Origin: Heyndrickxia camelliae
Lineage (GTDB): Bacteria; Bacillota; Bacilli; Bacillales; Bacillaceae_C
Length of the DNA stretch: 64,000 nucleotides
Assembly (NCBI RefSeq): GCF_002844575.1
Contig: NZ_PIQO01000015.1
Coordinates: forward strand, 56,093-120,092
Direction: 5' to 3'
Numbering within the stretch: position 1 is the stretch's first letter; every line of letters begins with the position of its first letter. The notes beneath the pieces were generated by a model that made no database searches, was not told the origin of the DNA, and saw nothing but the letters and a program-made list of their open reading frames with translations. A program made the position numbers and the translations under genes. Below are positions 57,095 to 64,000 of the stretch, piece after piece.

Positions 57095-57253
57095 ATGAGT
57101 AAAGCTAAAGGAAAAGGCGGTACAGGGAGAGGAACAGACAAGAAGGGGTGGAATCGTTGGCAAGCTAGTACAAACAAAAAAAAGAGTGCAAAACCATATA
57201 AAAGTAATGGTACAAAAAAAGTTTTTAAAAATGACCCCACGAGCAATAGTTAA
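57095..57253 (+). CDS. small basic protein, DUF3934-like
   Basis: 52 aa, too short for the usual cut-off. MSKAKGKGGTGRGTDKKGWN then RWQASTNKKKSAKPYKS: highly basic, Gly/Lys-rich N-terminus with the GKKGWNRW-type core of DUF3934 small proteins of Bacillus. GGAGTG is 5 nt upstream of the ATG. Function unknown. Confidence 0.65.
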   Translation: MSKAKGKGGTGRGTDKKGWNRWQASTNKKKSAKPYKSNGTKKVFKNDPTSNS

Positions 57254-57936
57254 AGTCACTTATCCAATATTTAGATGATTGTGGAACAAATACAGCATAC
57301 GAGGTACCTTTGAGTGGACTATCCGACTGCCAGTGTTGGGAGCTTTTTTCTTGTTGCACTCCCTTTGAAAATAAAAGCTGAAAAAAGACATGTAAAAAGA
57401 AACCCAGAAAATCACTTTTAAAAAAGGCTGCTGAGCCTACTAAAAGATCATTATAAAATTGAAAAACGCTTAGAATAATCCACCTTTCTACATATATTAA
57501 AAATTAAGGTTCAGGTAGCGCAACGATCAGAAAAAGATTAATCTCCTATGAGTGCTCTCCATCTACACCTCATGTAAAGGTTGGACGAAGGAATTTTTAG
57601 AGCGAAGACTCTGTGAGGCATGGGAGGGTTGACCTCCATGAGAAATGTGGACATCCATCAGTGCAATCATATTTTAATTCATCCACCATTTTTTTGTAAT
57701 TGCGTGGCTAATGAGTCATAAGTCTTTTTGTTTCAAAGGTCCAATTTTATCCTTATGTGATAAATCTAACCATAAAACCGAGCGTTTAACTCTAAAATTT
57801 CTTTCTATAAAATACTGAGAATACTGGACAAAACGTGAGTTTTTATTTTGTTTATTGAGGGAGGTTAGTGAAATAAAGGAAAAAAGTTAATGCAAATAGA
57901 ATTATGTAAGATAATCAATATGAGGTGTGATTTTTA
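57254..57936. other. long intergenic region with repeats
   Basis: 683 bp without a recognisable gene. Includes a hairpin-like GACTGCCAGTGTTGGGAGC plus TTTTTTCTTG (57324-57352) of the interspersed family, GGAGGTCAACCCTCC-type dyad near 57626-57640, and the 112-bp repeat ending at 57870. Confidence 0.45.
57759..57870 (+). repeat. 112-bp direct repeat, left copy
   Basis: Starts GATAAATCTAACCATAAAAC and ends GTTTATTGAGGGAGGTTAGTG minus its first base. It differs from 62359-62470 at about nine positions, with no gaps. Confidence 0.85.
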
Positions 57937-58926
57937 ATGATGATAACTGATTTGTGTGAAGCCTGTAAAAGAAACGAGATTAATGTTGTAGAAACGTCTG
58001 ACGACCCTAATCAGCCTTATAAATTATGTAATCAATGTCACGAAAGGCTATTAAAATATTCGTTACGACCTATTGAATGGTACAACTTAGCTGTTGTCCA
58101 TTCTCCTAATAAATTTTTATTACACGATGATTTTTATGAAGAAGACGGAGAGGCTTGTCAACCAGAAGAAGATGTATTTACAACTAAAAAAGATAAAGCA
58201 CCAACATTACGAGCCGTTCGAAATGATTTGGAGTCTTTATTAGATTTTTCAATAACCAGATGGTTTCTTGAGAATGATGTAATAAGTGCTCTTAAAAAGC
58301 ACGATACCCAAAAGACCTTGAGTTCTGTAAAATCTAGGTTTTATGGAACCAAAAATTATGAAGTAAAATCACGAATGCTGGAAATCGTAGCTGATGTTTT
58401 AGGTACTTCTGCTTCGGGATGGGTAAGGGAACTTTGGGAGAATTATGACGAGGAATTTCTTTACTCAATTTCTTGGGCAACAGCCAGTAGTTTGCCAGCC
58501 GAAGAGGGATTAAAAAATATATTTGAGAAATTGAAATTGGTAAGTGAAAAAGAATTGCCAATAGCGGCTTTTACCTGCCTATACCGTTTTCGTTCAAGCA
58601 ATATACTTGATTGGATTGAGTCAACTTGCACAATTTTTAACGATAATTGGGGGAGGTTGGCAGCCGTATGCTTCCCAACTTGGGAAAGAATGAAATATTG
58701 GCTAAATAAAGAAAGACCTTTAAGTTTAATTGCACTGGATACAATGGCGAACTGTGTCAAAGGTTATGGTGACATTTATGTTGAGCAATTTTCGCCTAAG
58801 ATACTTGGTACAGACAAAAATGAAGTAGAGCAAATATTAAATGATTATTATCAAAAAGATGGTGTTCCTCGCGTCAAAATGAAAGTAGCTAGAATAGTGG
58901 AGAATAAAAAAGAAATATTTGAATAA
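57937..58926 (+). CDS. hypothetical protein with N-terminal zinc-ribbon-like motif
   Basis: 329 aa, not recognised. Two CxxC pairs (Cys7-Cys10 and Cys31-Cys34: CEACKRN, CNQCHERL) suggest a small zinc-binding N-terminus. Residues about 95-320 are rich in amphipathic helices with repeats of about 35 residues, a HEAT-like outline (EVKSRMLEIVADVLGT, ELPIAAFTCLYRFRSSNI). No TM. AGGTGTG precedes the ATG. It lies just inside the left 112-bp repeat. Confidence 0.65.
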   Translation: MMITDLCEACKRNEINVVETSDDPNQPYKLCNQCHERLLKYSLRPIEWYNLAVVHSPNKFLLHDDFYEEDGEACQPEEDVFTTKKDKAPTLRAVRNDLESLLDFSITRWFLENDVISALKKHDTQKTLSSVKSRFYGTKNYEVKSRMLEIVADVLGTSASGWVRELWENYDEEFLYSISWATASSLPAEEGLKNIFEKLKLVSEKELPIAAFTCLYRFRSSNILDWIESTCTIFNDNWGRLAAVCFPTWERMKYWLNKERPLSLIALDTMANCVKGYGDIYVEQFSPKILGTDKNEVEQILNDYYQKDGVPRVKMKVARIVENKKEIFE

Positions 58927-58979
58927 AAATCGGATTATTTTCATTAATTGAGGTAATTTGTGAAAAACTGTACTTAAAG

Positions 58980-59062
58980 TAACGGGTGCTTGAGCGAAAC
59001 AAGGAGTTGTAGTTGCGGTCCTTTTTCTTGTTTCACTAACGGGGCAGAATAGTAGAATATAG
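58980..59062 (+). repeat. interspersed repeat copy
   Basis: AACGGGTGCTTGAGCGAAAC at the left, then CTTTTTCTTGTTTCACTAAC and GGGGCAGAATAGTAGAATAT. Confidence 0.5.
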
Positions 59063-59175
59063 TTGAAAATCAATAATGTCGCTGTTGATGTGAAATAACA
59101 AAAGCCGATTGCCATTCCAATTAGCTTTTGTTATTTAGAATCTTACCAATTTCAGTACCCGCATTAAAGCTTCTA

Positions 59176-59742
59176 TTAAAAATCGTATTTTGCCTCTTTA
59201 GCTTCACGAATACTTCTATATGTTTCAGTTAATACAACTGTATCTTCTACCAAACGCTCCATCCGGAATAACACATCGTCATTGGTAATTTCTTTTCGAT
59301 AAAAATCTTTTTCTTCGATAAAAACATATGTCTGAACAATTTGTGCTTTCATATAAGCCAAAATAGGTTTTAATTGTTGTTCCACCATTAAATAATGCTT
59401 TGGTGTACCAGCTGTGACAAGCATACTTACAACTTTATCGCGAAACGCGTTTACTGGAAGTAAATCGAAGATATTCTTTAACGTACCTGGGATAGATGCC
59501 TGAAACACTGGTGTACCAATAATAATGGCATCAGCGCCCATGATCGTCTCTGCAACGTATTTAGTATCACCTTCATATTCAAAGAAATTACGGCCATCAC
59601 TAAATTCTACTTTATAGTCAGCTAAATCCAGCAGCGTAACTTCGTGCTCAGAGTACTTATTTTCAAGCATTTGAACCACTTTGGACATGGCCGTTTTTGT
59701 TTTTGAACCGACGATTGAGCCGGAAATTACAGTGATTTTCAT
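59176..59742 (-). CDS. NAD(P)H-dependent FMN reductase
   Basis: 188 aa flavodoxin-like reductase of the SsuE/MsuE group: phosphate loop ISGSIVGSKTKTAMS, ADAIIIGTPVFQASIPGTLKN. It supplies reduced flavin to a monooxygenase, and the LLM-class enzyme next to it (12-nt gap) is the obvious client. AAGGAGAG precedes the ATG. Last gene of the MarR-dioxygenase operon. Confidence 0.88.
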   Translation of the reverse strand: MKITVISGSIVGSKTKTAMSKVVQMLENKYSEHEVTLLDLADYKVEFSDGRNFFEYEGDTKYVAETIMGADAIIIGTPVFQASIPGTLKNIFDLLPVNAFRDKVVSMLVTAGTPKHYLMVEQQLKPILAYMKAQIVQTYVFIEEKDFYRKEITNDDVLFRMERLVEDTVVLTETYRSIREAKEAKYDF

Positions 59743-59754
59743 TTCAATCTCTCC

Positions 59755-60810
59755 TTATTGGGTTGTATATTTTTTAATTGCTGGAATGATATCGTTCCCG
59801 ATGATTTCGATGTTTTTCATAATCTTCTCGAAAGGCACACCACCAAAGTCGATTTCTGCCATAAATCGCTGCATGCCGTAAAGTTCATGTTGGTACAGCA
59901 GTTTTTCAATAATTTGTTGTTTGCTTCCCACCATTAATGCATCACGTGTATCAGGTGCTTGAGCGAATTGTTGTTTTGGATAACCGCCACCGCGAATAGC
60001 TTGGAATCCACCATTAATATGTGGGTACATCCCTTGTAATGCTTCTTTTGTTGTATCTGCAACATAGAATAGGCTGGTTGTCGCAATAGGCAATGTTTTT
60101 GAATCAAAGCCATTTCGTTCAGCCGCCTCTCTATAAGCATCAACAGAAGGTTTAAAATTGATTGCTGGTCCCCCTAAAGTAGTCAGCATCATTGGAATCC
60201 CCATAAAACCTGCTTTAATGGCACTTGCAGGTGGCCCGCCGACAGCACGCCAAATGGGGAGTGAGCCATTTTTAGGTTGTGGCAGTATTTGTGCATTTTG
60301 TAATGCAGGACGGAATTCGCCTTGCCATGTAATATGATCTTCTTCGTTTATTTTTTTGAGCAGTTCCAATTTTTCCTCGAAAATTTCCTCATAATCTTGT
60401 AAATTAACGCCTAGTAAGTGATAGGCACCTACCCGCGATCCGCGACCCGCAACAATTTCTGCACGGCCATCTGAAATTAAATCGATGGTGGCGAAGTCCT
60501 CATACACTCGTACAGGGTCTGAAACACTTAGTACTGTTGCTGAGCTTGTGATTTTAATCTTATTTGTCGCTTGAGCAATGGCACCTAAGACAACGGTATG
60601 TGCTTGTGTAGTAAAGTAAGTTTGATGACTTTCACCAACTCCAAAGACATCAATACCTGCTTGTTCTGACAGTTTACTGGCTTCTATTAATTCATTAATT
60701 CGTTGCTGAGCTGTAACACGCTCACCTGTTAGTGGGTTAGGAATATGATCTCCTAATGAATATAGTCCAAATTCCATACCTTTTGATGGATCTATGCGAT
60801 ATTGTTCCAT
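59755..60810 (-). CDS. LLM-class flavin-dependent monooxygenase
   Basis: 351 aa luciferase-like fold: GLYSLGDHIPNPLTGERVT, GVGESHQTYF, SATVLSVSDPVRVYEDFATIDL and RAEIVAGRGSRVGAYHLLG. Uses reduced FMN from the neighbouring reductase. Substrate unknown, perhaps an aromatic compound fed to the dioxygenase. GAGGAG 8 nt before ATG; two bases separate it from the dioxygenase gene. Confidence 0.9.
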   Translation of the reverse strand: MEQYRIDPSKGMEFGLYSLGDHIPNPLTGERVTAQQRINELIEASKLSEQAGIDVFGVGESHQTYFTTQAHTVVLGAIAQATNKIKITSSATVLSVSDPVRVYEDFATIDLISDGRAEIVAGRGSRVGAYHLLGVNLQDYEEIFEEKLELLKKINEEDHITWQGEFRPALQNAQILPQPKNGSLPIWRAVGGPPASAIKAGFMGIPMMLTTLGGPAINFKPSVDAYREAAERNGFDSKTLPIATTSLFYVADTTKEALQGMYPHINGGFQAIRGGGYPKQQFAQAPDTRDALMVGSKQQIIEKLLYQHELYGMQRFMAEIDFGGVPFEKIMKNIEIIGNDIIPAIKKYTTQ

Positions 60811-60812
60811 AG

Positions 60813-61757
60813 TTAATTCTCCTCAATTGGTTTTAGATTTTCTTCAATTTCTGCACGACGAGCTTCTAAAAATGGCGGTAAATCCAATTTTTCACCTAAT
60901 GTTTTGATATCTCCGTCGATTGTGAAACCTGGTCCGTCTGTTGCAATCTCAAATAAAATACCGTTTGATTCACGGAAATATAAGCTCTTAAAGTAGAAGC
61001 GATCCACAATGCCAGATGAATGAAATCCTCGTGCTCGTACTTGTTGGTCCCAGTAGGCAAGCTCTACTTCATCTCTAACACGAATGGCTAAATGATGAAT
61101 ACTGCCGCGCCCAGGTTTTTCAGCAGGTCCATCTAAATATTTCACAACGATTTCGCCAAATACTTCACCTTGTACGGATTGGAAAATCCCTTCATCTTCC
61201 GTACGTGATACTTCCGTATAGCCAAACATCCCTGTTAATGTTCTTGCTAATTTATCTAGTCTGCGTACGGTTATTTCTACTGAACCCATGCCTTGAATTT
61301 GGTGTTCTGCGGGCACGTTTGATCCTTCCCACGATTCCCAATGTTCTGCTTTACTACCATTTGATACAAGCAGCACCATGCGCAGGCCTTCAGAATCTTC
61401 AAAGTATATGGCAGGTCGATTGGCGTACATTGTGATGTCACTGTGTTGAACATTATGCTCCTGAAAACGTGATTTCCAATAGGTTAAGCTCGCTTCTGTT
61501 GGTACAAGTAAACCGATTTGGGTAATGGCGTTTGTGCCCCTGTATGTGCGTCCAACGAGTGGGATTTCAAAGAATGATAACTCTGTACCTGCACTTCCGA
61601 TTTTATCCCCGTAAAATAAGTGATACATCGACGGATCATCCTGGTTGACCGTCATTTTCACACGGCGTAAACCAAGTACATCACGATAAAAGTGGTTATT
61701 TTGTTTTGCATCTTTTGTAATCATTGAAATATGATGATGTCCTGGAATTGTATACAT
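60813..61757 (-). CDS. ring-cleaving VOC dioxygenase, MhqO/MhqE-like
   Basis: 314 aa with two glyoxalase/VOC modules. First module: PGHHHISMITKDAKQNNHFY with metal His, TELSFFEIP; second: GSVEITVRRLDKLARTL, GRGSIHHLAIRV (His) and GILFEIATDGPG (Glu). Relatives MhqO of B. subtilis and MhqE of S. aureus cleave hydroquinone-type rings and are MarR(MhqR)-controlled. First structural gene after the regulator; strong RBS AGGAGG. The palindrome 61774-61799 is just upstream. Confidence 0.9.
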   Translation of the reverse strand: MYTIPGHHHISMITKDAKQNNHFYRDVLGLRRVKMTVNQDDPSMYHLFYGDKIGSAGTELSFFEIPLVGRTYRGTNAITQIGLLVPTEASLTYWKSRFQEHNVQHSDITMYANRPAIYFEDSEGLRMVLLVSNGSKAEHWESWEGSNVPAEHQIQGMGSVEITVRRLDKLARTLTGMFGYTEVSRTEDEGIFQSVQGEVFGEIVVKYLDGPAEKPGRGSIHHLAIRVRDEVELAYWDQQVRARGFHSSGIVDRFYFKSLYFRESNGILFEIATDGPGFTIDGDIKTLGEKLDLPPFLEARRAEIEENLKPIEEN

Positions 61758-61773
61758 ATTTTTTTCCTCCTAA

Positions 61774-61799
61774 TCATCACTTGATTAATCAAGTGATGA
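61774..61799. promoter_or_regulatory. 26-bp perfect palindrome between marR and dioxygenase
   Basis: Each half is TCATCACTTGATT and its inverse; no mismatch over 26 bp. It lies 17 bp before the dioxygenase ATG and 10 bp after marR. Candidate operator for the MarR protein. Confidence 0.65.
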
Positions 61800-61809
61800 G
61801 GTAAAAAAA

Positions 61810-62253
61810 TTACCTGTTCGGCAATTTCTTTTTTTCACTATTTTTTTGTACACGTGACATGAGCGAATACAAAGTTTTTTGTTCTTCTTCAGATAAACAC
61901 TCATCAAAGAACGAAGATTGGAACGCAAGCTGAGCGTCAAACGCATTATCTAGTTTTTCGCGTCCTTTATTCGTTAACGAGATCGTTTTCGTTTTCCAAT
62001 CTTGCTTCCGTTCAATGAGTCCGTCTTTTTCAAGGCGAGCGAGCATACGCGAAATACCACCTTGTGTCACCGTGACTTTCTCGGCTAGCTCACTTTGTGT
62101 TAATGGCTCGTATGTTGAGATTTGCATTAACACATCAAATTGTGCGGTTGTCAAATCAAATTGTTTTAAAAAATCATTTGATAGCAGGTTACTATGATGT
62201 GTGAATCGAGTGAGTCTTAGCCATATTAATGACCCGCGAGTATTTTGTTGCAT
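61810..62253 (-). CDS. MarR-family regulator
   Basis: 147 aa from the ATG at 62253 (GGGAGTG 9 nt upstream; the GTG at 62265 lies in the RBS itself). Winged helix [21 protein letters not shown]...[23 protein letters not shown] and DR-type wing. MhqR-type repressors of quinone-detoxifying dioxygenases are of this size. No conserved redox Cys is visible (only one Cys in the C-terminal half), so ligand rather than thiol sensing is expected. Confidence 0.88.
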   Translation of the reverse strand: MQQNTRGSLIWLRLTRFTHHSNLLSNDFLKQFDLTTAQFDVLMQISTYEPLTQSELAEKVTVTQGGISRMLARLEKDGLIERKQDWKTKTISLTNKGREKLDNAFDAQLAFQSSFFDECLSEEEQKTLYSLMSRVQKNSEKKKLPNR

Positions 62254-62314
62254 ATTGTTTGTCACTCCCTTCCGTTATTATCACTTTACCACTCAATTGA
62301 TAACATTGCAAGAT

Positions 62315-62338
62315 AAATAACTCGAATTCGAGTTATTT
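62315..62338. promoter_or_regulatory. 24-bp palindrome, MhqR-like operator
   Basis: Perfect palindrome with core AACTCGAATTCGAGTT. The B. subtilis MhqR box, as I remember it, is tATCTcgaAtTCgAGATa, sharing CTCGAATTCGAG. It lies about 60 bp upstream of the marR start. It may also stop plus-strand transcripts because T's follow. Confidence 0.6.
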
Positions 62339-62358
62339 TTTATTTTGAATGACAATCG

Positions 62359-62470
62359 GATAAATCCAACCATAATACCGAGCATTTAACTCTAAAATTT
62401 CCTTCTATAAAATACTGAGAATACTGGAGAAAACGTGTGTTTTCACTTTGTTTATTGAGGGAGTTTAGTG
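62359..62470 (+). repeat. 112-bp direct repeat, right copy
   Basis: See the left copy at 57759; the two are exactly 4600 bp apart. Confidence 0.85.
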
Positions 62471-62594
62471 GAAGAGTGTTGTTTAGCTTGTGTTCAACAA
62501 TCGGGCCATATTCTTGAATAAGAGATGAAATTATTCGTAAGTAATCGAACTATAAGTTATTCAAATAACGGACTGTTTAGGTGAATAAATAATA

Positions 62595-62625
62595 TTGACC
62601 TTCACACGATGTGATGGTTTATAGT
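62595..62625 (+). promoter_or_regulatory. MerR-type promoter
   Basis: TTGACC, a 19-bp spacer and TATAGT. The spacer carries the dyad TCACA-CGA-TGTGA, the layout typical of promoters twisted open by MerR proteins. Confidence 0.75.
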
Positions 62626-62665
62626 TAAACCAAGGTAAGAAGAAATTTTAAGGAGGTGCTTATAA

Positions 62666-63037
62666 ATGCACATTAGTGAATTAGCTCGAAGAACTGGAGT
62701 AAGCCTTCGCTCTTTACGGTACTATGAAGAAAAAGCCCTTTTGAATCCGATTCGATTAGAAAATGGCTATCGTCAGTATAGTGAAATTGATATTGAACAG
62801 ATCCAAATGATTCAACTTTATTTAAGCATGGGTTTGAAAACAAATGAGATCGCTGATTTGTTTCATTGTGCGAGCGATGGACAAATAAAAGACGCATGTA
62901 TACAAAATGGAATTAAAAAAGGGGAAAAAAAACTTACTGAAATCAGAGAACAAATAGCGATCTTACGTAGGGCTGAATCCCAGCTGATGGATGTAGTAAC
63001 AGATTTAAAAAACAGTATCAATCAAGGAGATAATTAA
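62666..63037 (+). CDS. MerR-family regulator
   Basis: 123 aa. HTH at 1-20 (MHISELARRTGVSLRSLRYY) followed by wing (EEKALLNPIRLENGYRQYSE) and a coiled dimerisation helix (from about 80). Only Cys residues at about 72 and 82; no metal-site pattern, so a small-molecule or carbonyl sensor is more likely than a metal. AAGGAGGTG precedes the ATG. It controls its own operon with the SDR gene one base downstream. Confidence 0.9.
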   Translation: MHISELARRTGVSLRSLRYYEEKALLNPIRLENGYRQYSEIDIEQIQMIQLYLSMGLKTNEIADLFHCASDGQIKDACIQNGIKKGEKKLTEIREQIAILRRAESQLMDVVTDLKNSINQGDN

Positions 63038-63038
63038 A

Positions 63039-63779
63039 ATGAGTAATAAAATAAGCTCAATCAATCAAAGGATTGCTTTAGTCACGGGTGGAAATCGTGG
63101 TATTGGAAAAGAAATTACACGGCAGTTGGCTTTAAAAGGATACCATGTGCTGATCGGATGTCGGGATATAGAAAAAGGGGAAAAGACTGTTACAGAAATG
63201 TATAAAAATGGACTGACTATTGATCTACAAGTAGTCGACGTAAATGATCCAGACAGTGTAGAACAGATGATTAAACGAGTAAAAGATGAGTATGGTCGAC
63301 TAGATGTACTGGTGAATAATGCTGGAATTATCCTTGACAGGGGAGTTTCTATTTTAGAAGTAGAAGAGTTGGTGGTAAAAGAGACCTTTGAAACAAATTT
63401 CTTTGGAGCCCTAAGGTTGATTCAAGCAAGTGTTCCTTTAATGAAAGAGCAAGGTTATGGGAGGATAGTAAATCTTTCCTCTGGTTTAGGAGCATTTGAA
63501 ATTCTTCAGGGATTTGGAGGTTTGAAAGGCTTATCGGGAGCTTACCGTATATCCAAAACAATGTTAAACGCATTAACATGTCTAATCGCTCAGGAAATCA
63601 CAGAACCAAATATAAAAGTAAATGCAGTATGCCCTGGCAGTGTTCAAACTGACATGGGGGGAGAAAGCGCTCCTAGTACAGTCGTTGAAGGAGCTGATAC
63701 TGCTGTTTGGTTGGCAACATTAGAAGAAGATGGACCAAATGGTGGATTCTTTAGGAATCGCCAAAATATTAATTGGTAA
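63039..63779 (+). CDS. SDR-family oxidoreductase
   Basis: 246 aa classical SDR. TGGNRGIGKEI cofactor loop (about 16-26), NNAGI, the Ser of NLSSGLG, and the YRISK catalytic Tyr/Lys. Arg in GGNRGIG and CRD after beta2 suggest NADPH preference. Resembles carbonyl reductases. One base after merR with AAGGAGAT as RBS: a two-gene MerR-responsive unit, probably for a reactive carbonyl. Confidence 0.9.
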   Translation: MSNKISSINQRIALVTGGNRGIGKEITRQLALKGYHVLIGCRDIEKGEKTVTEMYKNGLTIDLQVVDVNDPDSVEQMIKRVKDEYGRLDVLVNNAGIILDRGVSILEVEELVVKETFETNFFGALRLIQASVPLMKEQGYGRIVNLSSGLGAFEILQGFGGLKGLSGAYRISKTMLNALTCLIAQEITEPNIKVNAVCPGSVQTDMGGESAPSTVVEGADTAVWLATLEEDGPNGGFFRNRQNINW

Positions 63780-64000
63780 TGAAGGTGACTCCTTTTTAAA
63801 CAGAGTGAGGTAGTTTAAGAAGCTATAGGCAATAATCATTATCTTGAACTTCCACAATCGGGCGCAATTGTTGAATAAGCGTCACTTTTCTTCTTCAACT
63901 AACGGGTGCAATAGTTTAAGAGCCAACTGCCAATTTGGTAGCTTTTTCTTATTCTACTAACGGGGCAGGTTAGTGGAGGAAGGAAATAATTTTTACCTGC
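63780..64000. repeat. tandem interspersed-repeat copies at the window end
   Basis: CACAATCGGGCGCAATTGTT (63855-63874) resembles CAACAATCGGGCC at 62499; CTTCAACTAACGGGTGCAAT (63892-63911) and AACTGCCA-ATT-TGGTAGC with TTTTTCTTATTC then CTAACGGGGCAGGTTAGTGG (about 63917-63976) are two further copies. No gene seen to the end. Confidence 0.55.

Larger units (their letters stand above)
62266..62665. other. divergent regulatory region marR / merR with repeat
   Basis: 400 bp. Contains the 24-bp palindrome (62315-62338), the right copy of the 112-bp repeat (62359-62470) and the merR promoter (62595-62625). Confidence 0.6.

Noticed and set aside
52234..64000. CRISPR or prophage content in the repeat-rich region
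   Set aside because: The repeats are irregularly spaced and intergenic, with no constant spacers and no Cas, integrase, terminase or capsid genes.

Overview
The window reads as a chromosomal segment of a low-GC, spore-forming member of the Bacillaceae. Evidence: strong AGGAGG-type ribosome binding sites, a GerP-type spore germination protein, YkoP, AmhX, YpuA, CwlO-like, DUF1659/DUF2922/YvrJ and cold-shock proteins of Bacillus type, catabolite-responsive (cre) sites, and ECF-sigma and vegetative promoters of Bacillus form. Species assignment is not possible from the sequence alone.

Left part (1-32 kb) is dominated by sugar catabolism. A LicR-like PRD regulator precedes a complete cellobiose/beta-glucoside PTS (EIIB-EIIC-EIIA) and a GH1 6-phospho-beta-glucosidase (0.1-6 kb). 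After a mixed stretch (nucleotidyltransferase, SDR, SCP2, Xre, a CwlO-like NlpC/P60 hydrolase, YkoP; 6-12.3 kb) comes a full Leloir operon galK-galE-galT-galM-galR (12.5-18.3 kb), then a sugar ABC importer without its own ATPase (18.8-22.5 kb), a lysozyme-like protein and an AmhX-type amidohydrolase. At 25-32 kb a GntR/HutC repressor diverges from a GH4 6-phospho-beta-glucosidase and a ChbG-type deacetylase, followed by a second diacetylchitobiose/cellobiose PTS whose EIIC, EIIB and EIIA genes are separated by three small accessory genes, one of them DUF3284. Two promoters in this block share the same palindrome, -35/-10 layout and downstream cre, so they look like one regulon.

Middle part (32-52 kb) is mostly chromosomal housekeeping: a GerP-like protein, TagU-type LCP transferase, YpuA (DUF1002) behind an ECF-sigma promoter, the oligopeptide importer oppABCDF, an SRAP/HMCES protein, VanZ, an envelope cluster DUF6230-DUF6114-secreted protein opposite a LuxR/GAF regulator, the DUF1659-DUF2922-YvrJ trio, a phosphotransferase, a membrane GGDEF protein, the N-acetylglucosamine PTS transporter NagE (EIICBA) and a tRNA-Ser(CGA).

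Right part (52.2-64 kb), beginning at the tRNA-Ser gene, has a different texture: long intergenic stretches, a dense family of short interspersed repeats around the motif CTAACGGGGCAGGTTAGT, decayed gene fragments (a PAS domain remnant, a frameshifted membrane peptide), a GC-rich dihydrofolate-reductase-like gene, and small autonomous modules. The best defined modules are a MarR-controlled operon of ring-cleaving dioxygenase, LLM flavin monooxygenase and FMN reductase with two perfect palindromes, and a MerR-SDR pair with a typical 19-bp-spacer MerR promoter. A 112-bp direct repeat lies on either side of the 4.5 kb holding the dioxygenase operon. I infer an accessory, exchange-prone region downstream of the tRNA. 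No CRISPR array, rRNA, transposase or phage gene was seen.
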